Shown: positions 1-5,162 of the stretch, in pieces
Position numbering within the stretch: the stretch's first letter is position 1
Layout of the letters: each line of letters starts with the position of its first letter
Source: Lachnospiraceae bacterium UBA4711
Lineage (GTDB): Bacteria; Bacillota; Clostridia; Lachnospirales; Lachnospiraceae
Length of the DNA stretch: 5,162 bases
Direction of reading: 5' to 3'
Assembly: GCA_002404515.1 (NCBI GenBank)
Contig: DHJV01000070.1
Location: 1-5,162 of the forward strand
The notes under the pieces: model-generated
What the model saw: the letters and a program-made list of their open reading frames with translations, nothing else
Told to the model about the DNA's origin: nothing
Databases searched by the model: none
Translations under genes and position numbers: made by a program

Positions 1-2
1 CC

Positions 3-98
3 CGCAGTCTCTTTGCAAGGTTCTATAAAAACGCTGTCTTTGATACAAACAGAAAAAGCCTTCTCCGGCACATAAGTGCTGAAAAAGGCTTGAAATAA
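3..98 (+). CDS. Possible C-terminal tail of a rightward gene, 5' end outside the window
   Basis: From position 3 one frame stays open for 31 codons and ends at TAA (96-98), directly at the base of the rightward terminator hairpin. The last residues read LLRHISAEKGLK. Of the other two plus frames, one stops early (26-28) and the other at 73-75. The tail is basic and matches no family I recognise. Support comes from the stop codon and polar terminator falling together, which is what the end of a convergent neighbour gene looks like. Against it, the leftward terminator at 47-91 lies inside the frame, and 31 codons can stay open by chance. Confidence 0.3.
   Translation, partial: RSLFARFYKNAVFDTNRKSLLRHISAEKGLK
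47..91 (-). terminator. Intrinsic terminator, leftward, probable end of the three-gene transcript
   Basis: On the minus strand, positions 91-76 pair with 71-56 around a TTAT loop (72-75). All 16 positions pair except one C/A mismatch (67/80); two of the pairs are G-U wobbles (63/84, 65/82). The stem is followed by TTTTTCTGTTT (57-47). Those two wobbles become C/A mismatches on the plus strand, and no T-run follows the stem on the plus strand. The structure is therefore polar and works for leftward transcription. It lies about 175 bp past the SEC-C stop codon. Confidence 0.75.
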
Positions 99-157
99 AG
101 GGCTTTCGAGGTTCCGCTGTGTTTTACAGCAGAGCTTCGGAAGCCCTTTTTCTGTTT
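97..157 (+). terminator. Intrinsic terminator, rightward, long hairpin with T-tract
   Basis: Positions 97-121 pair with 149-125 around a TTT loop. Of 25 positions, 24 pair in plus-strand RNA, counting four G-U wobbles (106/140, 110/136, 112/134, 121/125); the only mismatch is 115/131. The outer 9 bp, AAAGGGCTT with AAGCCCTTT, are perfect, and TTTTTCTGTTT follows. All four wobbles would be broken as C/A in the minus-strand RNA, so rightward function is favoured. A TTTATTT on the other side leaves room for weak leftward action on the operon transcript as well. Confidence 0.7.
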
Positions 158-220
158 ATTCGATTGTTGCTGGCCGGTTCTGTGGCCTATGGAACTTACC
201 CCTCAAAAACGGCTGCCGGA

Positions 221-250
221 GGAATAATTAAATAGTGTGGAATAATTAAA
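221..250. repeat. Pair of 12-bp direct repeats, 18-bp pitch
   Basis: GGAATAATTAAA occurs at 221-232 and again at 239-250, separated by TAGTGT. The pair sits just after the SEC-C stop codon in AT-rich sequence, inside the 3' untranslated part of the leftward transcript. The rest of the gene-free stretch 150-265 shows no gene and no strong structure. The repeats could be a protein-binding site, a trace of an insertion or deletion, or chance in AT-rich DNA. Confidence 0.6.
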
Positions 251-265
251 ATGTTTGCGCTCCAC

Positions 266-892
266 TTATTCACGTACAATAGCACGTTTCACATCTTTGT
301 ATTTTTCACGCAGATCCGGTATGTCTACTTTTCTTCCGAGAAGTTCTTGAACCACTCCCCATAAGCCGTTCTTCTCATCTGGGAATCCGTCCATGTAATC
401 TACAAACGGAAGGCTATTAACGACCAGCGTTTCTCCTTCGATACCACGTCCGGGAACCCCGTACTTTATCACAGGCTCCTTACCACTTCGGATATTCTTT
501 CCGAACACAATCGGCTCAGAGACTGGTGCGCCTCCCAAAAGAGTCATGCTGATTGCGATATCGAGGATTTGGCCATCAAGTTCTATCCATGAGTGATCGA
601 AATAGAGACCTTGCCCGAGCATTTCTCCTATGCATAGCTTGGGAGAATACCCCAGTTCAGAAAGCGCAACATATAAGGCAGAACAGCTTGCATGGCAAGC
701 ACCCCACCATTGTTTCCGCTTCATATATTCACTCAAATTGCAAAGGACATTTGCGATGTCCTCTTTGTAACCGGCATTCTGAACAGCAGCCCTAATCAGA
801 TCACCGGTACTCATGGATTCCTTCAAAAGACAGCAATGCTTATATTTCTTTCCGCTACCACATGGGCATTGGTCATTTCGTCCGATTTTCAT
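266..892 (-). CDS. SEC-C zinc-motif protein with a transglutaminase-like (Cys-His-Asp) domain
   Basis: This is a 208-residue protein of unknown function. Residues 9-21 (CPCGSGKKYKHCC) are a complete SEC-C motif: Cys9, Cys11, Cys20 and Cys21 should bind one zinc, as in the SecA tail, where the motif mediates contacts with proteins or nucleic acid. Residues 61-112 carry WWGACHASCSALYVALSELG, then DHSWIELDG, then LDIAI. This order matches the Cys-His-Asp pattern of transglutaminase-like folds, including lasso-peptide B proteases; the best triad is Cys66, His100 and Asp111. Cys70 is an alternative nucleophile. Residues 120-208 have no recognised motif and look soluble; there is no signal peptide or membrane segment. 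The ATG at 892 lies 6 nt after the DUF262 stop, with only a weak GAG at -12 to -10, so translation is probably coupled. The SEC-C motif is clear; the protease-like fold is inferred from short motifs and activity is unproven. Confidence 0.88.
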   Translation of the reverse strand: MKIGRNDQCPCGSGKKYKHCCLLKESMSTGDLIRAAVQNAGYKEDIANVLCNLSEYMKRKQWWGACHASCSALYVALSELGYSPKLCIGEMLGQGLYFDHSWIELDGQILDIAISMTLLGGAPVSEPIVFGKNIRSGKEPVIKYGVPGRGIEGETLVVNSLPFVDYMDGFPDEKNGLWGVVQELLGRKVDIPDLREKYKDVKRAIVRE

Positions 893-898
893 TCGTAA

Positions 899-2686
899 TC
901 ACTCAACATTCTTCTTCAGCTGTTCAAATGCAGCTTTAATTTTTGCCGCCATCAGCTTTCTGCGCTCAATCAGGAAGTCCTCATAAGGCATATTCTCCCA
1001 ACCGTGCGGAAGTGCGTTTTCTTCTTCCATACGCTGGATTTCTTCAGGGCTGCGGCCCTCACAAACAACAGGATAATAAATCGAGGGAGCCTCATCGAGT
1101 ATCTCCATATTATCCTTCCAATCGATGAAGGCGTAGTTAGCCATCTGGTTGATCTTAGCGTCGTTATATCCCAGCGTCTTCAGATAAGCCTTCGGGAAAA
1201 GGTGATGCTTCTCCAGTGACTTTCTCTTACCGTCGGTACCGGGCTCGAATAGTTTGCTGACGAGCAGATTACTCTTCGAGAACAGGATTTTAGCATTCAG
1301 AATGTTTAAGGCGGCTACATAAGCGTTCCAAGCATTATTGCCTCGGCCCGATACTGCCAAGCCCTCGGAACCGATAAGAGTAATATCGAAGTAGTCGTTT
1401 GTAAGCCGCTCCTCAACCCTCGACAAAATGAACCGCTTGTATTCTTCCAGCGATGTTAGTTCCTTGATAGAGTTCAGGTGGTTTTCGACCGTGGATTCAA
1501 ATGATCCAGTATAGAGCGAGACAAGAGACGCATAGAAAAACCACAGCGATGTTAAATGCAAATTCTCGTTGTACGACGCATTAAACCTATACTTTGCGAT
1601 GAGGTAGAATGCATAGGTGTAGTAGATTGCGTTTCCCGAAAGGATCAGATCACCGGACAGATAACCGGCATTCATGATAGATTTCAAGAACTCGTGCCAG
1701 TTGTGGACGTTTAGAACGTCTGGGAGCTTTGCCTTAAGCACATCGAAACGCTGATCACGCAGAGTTTCATCAACAGCACCTTTTTTATCAAAGTCAGCTC
1801 CACGAAGCAGTTTATACCCATATTTCAAACGGGCTCTGTCAAATGCATAAGCCATGACCACACGGATGACATCCTGCGCTGTAACCTCGGTAAGCTGATT
1901 GTACGATGTGATCTTGTCTTTGGATGGGTATGTTGACTCCATGCTGAACTGCTCGATCTCTTTTCGGCCCTCATCCCAATAGAGCGAGAGGAGCGTCAGA
2001 ATAAAGTCATTCTGCTTCAAAGCAACACCGCCGGAATTGACACGAACAAAGATCTCTGAAACATCCTCTTCCTCAGCGTTGGCCTTGATATCAAATACCG
2101 GAAGCGTGTGTTGTTTCAAATTTGAAAGCGCAGTGATGTTTTCGGAAATCAGATCTTGTTCCGCGTCGCTCAACGTTTCACCTTTGGAGGACCGATATTC
2201 ATCCAGCCTCTTGGTAAAGTTGATGATCAGCTTTGTAATATTCGATGTAGTGAACACTTCGCTGATGTTGTAGATCCATTCAGGGTCTTTTTTCGTCGCC
2301 TGATAACCAACCTCGAACTTATTCTTCACCGGGCAGTAGGAAATCACGATAGACTTCTCGTCGTATTTTGAATTGATGACCTTTTTCCCTTTCATAACGG
2401 CATAAAGGGAGGTCAGTCTCTGCTGGCCATCAATGATTACCTGCTTCGGAGATTCATAGTTGTGGGTGTCTGTTCCGATGGTTTTCTTCTTTTCAAGCAT
2501 AGGACACTCCCACAGCATCAAATAACCGATGGGGTACCCGCACATCATGGAATCGAACAAATCACGCACCTTTGAATCCTTCCAGATAAACGGCCTCTGA
2601 AGTTCCGGAAGGCCAAGTTCTCCTGTATCGATCTTTTCGATCAACTGATTGACTGTTAAAGTCGTGTTGCTAAATATCTGTTGCAT
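899..2686 (-). CDS. DUF262 and HNH (DUF1524-like) single-chain protein, GmrSD/BrxU/SspE-type
   Basis: This 595-residue protein is likely a nucleotide-dependent DNA nuclease. The N-terminal DUF262 domain shows LPELQRPFIW (26-35), the signature DGQQRL (86-91) that binds or hydrolyses NTP in characterised relatives, and FVRVNSGG (213-220). A mostly helical middle (about 270-430) follows. The C-terminus has an HNH-like block: KHHLFPKAYL (493-502) with His494/His495, then Asn517 and Asn526 in NYAFIDWKDN. A charged helical tail ends the protein. In GmrSD these two domains form a type IV restriction enzyme against modified phage DNA; in SspE they are coupled to phosphorothioate modification. The substrate here cannot be told from sequence, and no modification genes are in the window. 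The ATG at 2686 has an excellent ribosome site 8 nt upstream. The gene follows the helicase by 61 bp and precedes the SEC-C gene by 6 bp. All visible key residues are intact. Confidence 0.93.
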   Translation of the reverse strand: MQQIFSNTTLTVNQLIEKIDTGELGLPELQRPFIWKDSKVRDLFDSMMCGYPIGYLMLWECPMLEKKKTIGTDTHNYESPKQVIIDGQQRLTSLYAVMKGKKVINSKYDEKSIVISYCPVKNKFEVGYQATKKDPEWIYNISEVFTTSNITKLIINFTKRLDEYRSSKGETLSDAEQDLISENITALSNLKQHTLPVFDIKANAEEEDVSEIFVRVNSGGVALKQNDFILTLLSLYWDEGRKEIEQFSMESTYPSKDKITSYNQLTEVTAQDVIRVVMAYAFDRARLKYGYKLLRGADFDKKGAVDETLRDQRFDVLKAKLPDVLNVHNWHEFLKSIMNAGYLSGDLILSGNAIYYTYAFYLIAKYRFNASYNENLHLTSLWFFYASLVSLYTGSFESTVENHLNSIKELTSLEEYKRFILSRVEERLTNDYFDITLIGSEGLAVSGRGNNAWNAYVAALNILNAKILFSKSNLLVSKLFEPGTDGKRKSLEKHHLFPKAYLKTLGYNDAKINQMANYAFIDWKDNMEILDEAPSIYYPVVCEGRSPEEIQRMEEENALPHGWENMPYEDFLIERRKLMAAKIKAAFEQLKKNVE

Positions 2687-2694
2687 TCACCGTT

Positions 2695-2700
2695 CCTCCT
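2695..2700 (-). promoter_or_regulatory. Ribosome binding site of the DUF262-HNH gene
   Basis: The minus strand reads AGGAGG followed by 8 nt (AACGGTGA) and then ATG at 2686. It is a full match to the anti-Shine-Dalgarno core and fixes this start codon. Its strength contrasts with the near absence of a site before the SEC-C gene. The nuclease can therefore be translated independently of the helicase, while the SEC-C protein probably depends on read-on from the nuclease gene. Confidence 0.85.
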
Positions 2701-2747
2701 GCTTAATCTACGAATAAGTTCGGGATATCGTGTAGTCTATCTTACTT

Positions 2748-5162
2748 TTACACATTACCGCTTTCAGCTATAAACAGCTCCGGCATGTTGTATAGTACAC
2801 TCGACGCCTCTGTTCGAGCGTTAGTATTTGAGCATTCAAGCAATGTCGTGCTCAGATGCCATTTTCCATCCGGCCCTTCGATAATAAACTCATCCTTGTT
2901 GTTCCGGATATATGTGGATACCTCACGAGAGAATCCGTTCCGCTGAAGAAGGATTGTTATTGGATTCGTCGTTCCGTATTCTACAAATTCGTACCAGTTG
3001 TTATCAAACTCCTTCAGCTGATGGACCGTCTTATACTCATTCGAGAAGCGAAGGAAGTAGTTTGAAATACTGAACAGCACAATGTTATCAATGACCTCCA
3101 AGGTGTCGGCAAACACGATATTGCGGTGCCGGAGTCCATCGTCATAGTATTCTTTCTGGCCTCGGTTCACCCAGAAGTTATCCCGGTGCTGCTGCCGGTA
3201 CTCCAGTGCCTTTTTCATGATATTGCTAAGCCCAGTACCTTCCATCCATTGAATAAGAACAACCGCATACCAGCGCAGGAGCGTCGGCTTTCCGAGTGTG
3301 GAGGCTTCATACTTTCCCCATTTGAAGATCCGACTCAGCTTTTCAAGGAAAGCCAAAACGTCGTCATAGTTGAACCTGCCATCTACACGGTCAGGGTATT
3401 TCAAGCCCATTGCGATAGCGGCACGTAGGTTTTTCGTCTGATCCACCGAGGTGTTGATATCATCATCCGGTTCTGTGAACGGATCAGTAAAGGCTTCTCG
3501 TATTTTCGCTTCGTCCTCAGGTGTCAGCAGATTAGAGAACTCACGCCTTACAAGGCTGTCGTTGTCCTGCATAATATCCCGTAAAAGAATGAGGGCAAAC
3601 TTACGCATCATTACATAGGCTTCCTCTGACTGTGCGTCATTTCTTTTTACGAGTTCAATATTGCCCTGCAGTAGTGCCTCGACGACATATTTCTTTTCGG
3701 CGTTTGTTAGGCTCTTCGGTCCAGCCTCGATAGAAAGCGTTTGCTTCGGGACCTCTTTCTTCAAAAGGTCCACATAGTCTTCCTGTTTCAGCTTTTCACC
3801 CTGCGAGACGAAGAATACATTCCCGTAAAGGTTGAAACGGATGCGTCCGACACGTCCTATCAGGTTTCGGAAGTCAACCGGCGTCATCACCTTTCGGAAA
3901 ATCTTGTTATCGGTAATGAACAGATTATCCGCTGGGAGGTTGACACCCTCAAGTAAGGTGCTGGTACAGAATATAGTCGTGATTTTGCCACGACGGAACA
4001 TGTCCTCGATACGCATTCTGATGGCAGCTGGTAGGTATCCAATGTGATATGCGACGCCCTTTTTTATAATCTGGGCCAAATAGTAGTCTCCGTGAACTTC
4101 ATTCGTGATATCCCTTGCCAGTGCATTCAGGTCATTATCCTGAATTTCCGAAAGCTGATCTGCAAAAGCAAGCGCATTTTCAATCGCCTTACTTCTACCG
4201 TTGCAATAAACGATGGTCTGCTGCTTTCGCTCAAAGGGGAGATCCCGGTTTATCCTTTCAAACATCAGAAGGAACGAAACCAGAGAAGCGTTTCTGTCTT
4301 TGATTTCCGCAAGGTAATCCAACTCACCGGTATGGTCGTTATATACGCTGACTGTGAAATTATTGAGGTCGATGCTGAACTTAATCTGGGCCACCGGTGA
4401 AAAAGTGGAACGTAGGTGGCTATCATCACCGTCGGTTTCGATGTCTGTCAGCAACTTTAGATATACCTCTGGATTTGGAATATTAGGTGAGGCAAAGACG
4501 AAGTGCGGCTTCTTCTTCCTTTTGAGAAGCATATCCACGGTTTTATAGTAGAACGGCCCACGGCTATTTTTTCCGGACAGTTTGTGCGCTTCATCGATGA
4601 ATAGATAGTCGATTTGCAAATCCGGTTTGCTGATGAGCAGATATAACAGTCGTTCCGGAGTCAGCACAAGTATGAAGTTATGCTTGCCCTCCAAAGCGAT
4701 ATCCCCGGCGGCGGTGACCACCTTATAATTGTGCTCCGACAAAAGGTTCTTAAGGTCCTCGTCAATGACCTGCTTGTAGATCTCATTGATCAGTGCCTTT
4801 GTTGGGACAATCAGGGCGAAGTTCATTTTTACCCCATGCTGTATCTGGTCCTTGATGTACATTCTCATGAGGAAGGACTTACCCATAGATGTCGGACCGG
4901 AATAGCTGAAGTGATCATCCGAGAGATGATCGTAAGCATTTTTCTGTGCGCCGAAGAACCGAAGTTCCGGTGCTGCAGGAATTGTCAAATAATCATTCTG
5001 GTATTCAGCGAAGAAACGCTCTAATGCGGTCGTGCCGTAAAAGTCGCTATCGATTATCCTTCTTGCCTGATAGTTCCCGGTGTTTGCGAACACTGATCCG
5101 GCATAGAACTTTACATCAGGATTGTCCGGGTACAGAGAATACAGCAGGATGATTATCTCCTG
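2748..5162 (-). CDS. Ski2-like SF2 DEAH-box helicase, HamB/AbpB-like; 5' end cut off by the window
   Basis: This is probably an ATP-dependent nucleic-acid helicase or translocase acting in phage defence. Counting from the GTG at 5093, the motifs are: Q-like FFGAQ (46-50), Walker A GPTSMGKS (66-73), Ia VPTKAL (96-101), Ib TPER (145-148), DEAH (167-170), motif III ASPN (201-204), IV IVYCN (294-298), V CTSTLLEGVNLPADN (376-390) and VI NLIGRVGR (410-417). Motifs V and VI are of Ski2/Hel308 type. The C-terminal part, about 451-781, has no domain I can name; it includes EYGTTNP (705-711) and GFSRE (720-724). The GTG at 5093 is unlikely to be the start: 23 further in-frame codons without a stop run to the window edge, with no alternative start and no ribosome site before the GTG. 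The closest families I know are HamB (Hachiman) and AbpB, normally preceded by a DUF1837 nuclease gene; that position lies outside the window. The helicase call is firm; the HamB assignment is inference. Confidence 0.93.
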   Translation of the reverse strand, partial: QEIIILLYSLYPDNPDVKFYAGSVFANTGNYQARRIIDSDFYGTTALERFFAEYQNDYLTIPAAPELRFFGAQKNAYDHLSDDHFSYSGPTSMGKSFLMRMYIKDQIQHGVKMNFALIVPTKALINEIYKQVIDEDLKNLLSEHNYKVVTAAGDIALEGKHNFILVLTPERLLYLLISKPDLQIDYLFIDEAHKLSGKNSRGPFYYKTVDMLLKRKKKPHFVFASPNIPNPEVYLKLLTDIETDGDDSHLRSTFSPVAQIKFSIDLNNFTVSVYNDHTGELDYLAEIKDRNASLVSFLLMFERINRDLPFERKQQTIVYCNGRSKAIENALAFADQLSEIQDNDLNALARDITNEVHGDYYLAQIIKKGVAYHIGYLPAAIRMRIEDMFRRGKITTIFCTSTLLEGVNLPADNLFITDNKIFRKVMTPVDFRNLIGRVGRIRFNLYGNVFFVSQGEKLKQEDYVDLLKKEVPKQTLSIEAGPKSLTNAEKKYVVEALLQGNIELVKRNDAQSEEAYVMMRKFALILLRDIMQDNDSLVRREFSNLLTPEDEAKIREAFTDPFTEPDDDINTSVDQTKNLRAAIAMGLKYPDRVDGRFNYDDVLAFLEKLSRIFKWGKYEASTLGKPTLLRWYAVVLIQWMEGTGLSNIMKKALEYRQQHRDNFWVNRGQKEYYDDGLRHRNIVFADTLEVIDNIVLFSISNYFLRFSNEYKTVHQLKEFDNNWYEFVEYGTTNPITILLQRNGFSREVSTYIRNNKDEFIIEGPDGKWHLSTTLLECSNTNARTEASSVLYNMPELFIAESGNV

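Larger units (their letters stand above)
266..5162 (-). other. Predicted three-gene leftward transcription unit, candidate defence operon
   Basis: The helicase, DUF262-HNH and SEC-C/transglutaminase-like genes share one strand, with gaps of 61 and 6 bp and no terminator hairpin or convincing promoter between them. The likely transcript end is the terminator at 47-91. The 61-bp gap holds a strong ribosome site and an AT-rich TAAGAT, but no -35 partner at proper spacing. The promoter must therefore lie beyond the right edge, and more genes may precede the helicase. Co-transcription is inferred from spacing only. Confidence 0.65.

Noticed and set aside
160..215. GC-rich patch with repeated GGCC and CCGG words, considered as an insertion-sequence end or attachment site
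   Set aside because: Matches are only 4 bp, no terminal inverted repeat partner or target duplication is visible, and no transposase or integrase is in the window.
217..260. GGAGGA at 217-222 followed by an ATG at 251 on the plus strand, as a possible small gene
   Set aside because: The spacing of almost 30 nt is too long, and the frame runs antisense into the end of the SEC-C gene without any recognisable product.
553..898. Plus-strand open frames antisense to the SEC-C gene
   Set aside because: They overlap the clearly coding SEC-C and Cys-His-Asp motifs on the minus strand and have no supporting ribosome site or motif.
2706..2745. Possible internal promoter or hairpin in the gap between helicase and DUF262 gene
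   Set aside because: A TAAGAT resembles a -10 box but has no -35 partner at suitable spacing. The CTAC/GTAG arms (2708-2735) make only a short, bulged stem without a T-tract.
4044..5024. Plus-strand open frames of 114-118 codons (4044-4400 and 4680-5024) inside the helicase gene
   Set aside because: They lie antisense to conserved helicase motifs, show no recognisable protein features and are expected shadows of a long coding frame.
1..5162. CRISPR array, tRNA or rRNA genes
   Set aside because: No regularly spaced repeats and no tRNA-like cloverleaf or rRNA-like stretch were seen on either strand.

Overview
The window is a 5.2 kb piece of bacterial DNA carrying a leftward (minus-strand) cluster of three genes that looks like part of a defence island. 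Base composition is moderate (mid-40s % GC by eye). The strong AGGAGG ribosome site, intrinsic terminators and protein style suggest a Firmicute, probably a gut-type Clostridia. That assignment is inference; no marker gene is present.

Reading in the direction of transcription, from right to left: (1) positions 5162-2748 hold a large superfamily 2 helicase of the Ski2-like type with all the usual motifs. Its reading frame is open to the window edge, so the N-terminus is missing. It resembles HamB/AbpB, the helicase of Hachiman/AbpAB phage defence. (2) After a 61-bp gap with a near-perfect Shine-Dalgarno, positions 2686-899 encode a single-chain DUF262 plus HNH/DUF1524-like protein. This is the architecture of GmrSD, BrxU and SspE, NTP-sensing modification-dependent or modification-linked nucleases. 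(3) Only 6 bp later, positions 892-266 encode a small protein with an N-terminal SEC-C zinc motif followed by a region with the Cys-His-Asp spacing of transglutaminase-like / lasso-peptide B-type proteases.

Positions 1-265 contain no complete gene. They hold two adjacent hairpins whose G-U wobbles and T-tracts point in opposite directions: a leftward terminator at 47-91, probably ending the three-gene transcript, and a rightward terminator at 97-157. They also hold a possible last 31 codons of a rightward gene (3-98) and a pair of 12-bp direct repeats (221-250).

If the three genes act together, a plausible but untested picture is a helicase that engages abnormal DNA, a nucleotide-gated nuclease, and a zinc-binding cysteine-protease-like accessory protein. 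The alternative is a Hachiman pair (with HamA just outside the window) next to an independent DUF262/SEC-C pair. What lies upstream of 5162 would decide between these.
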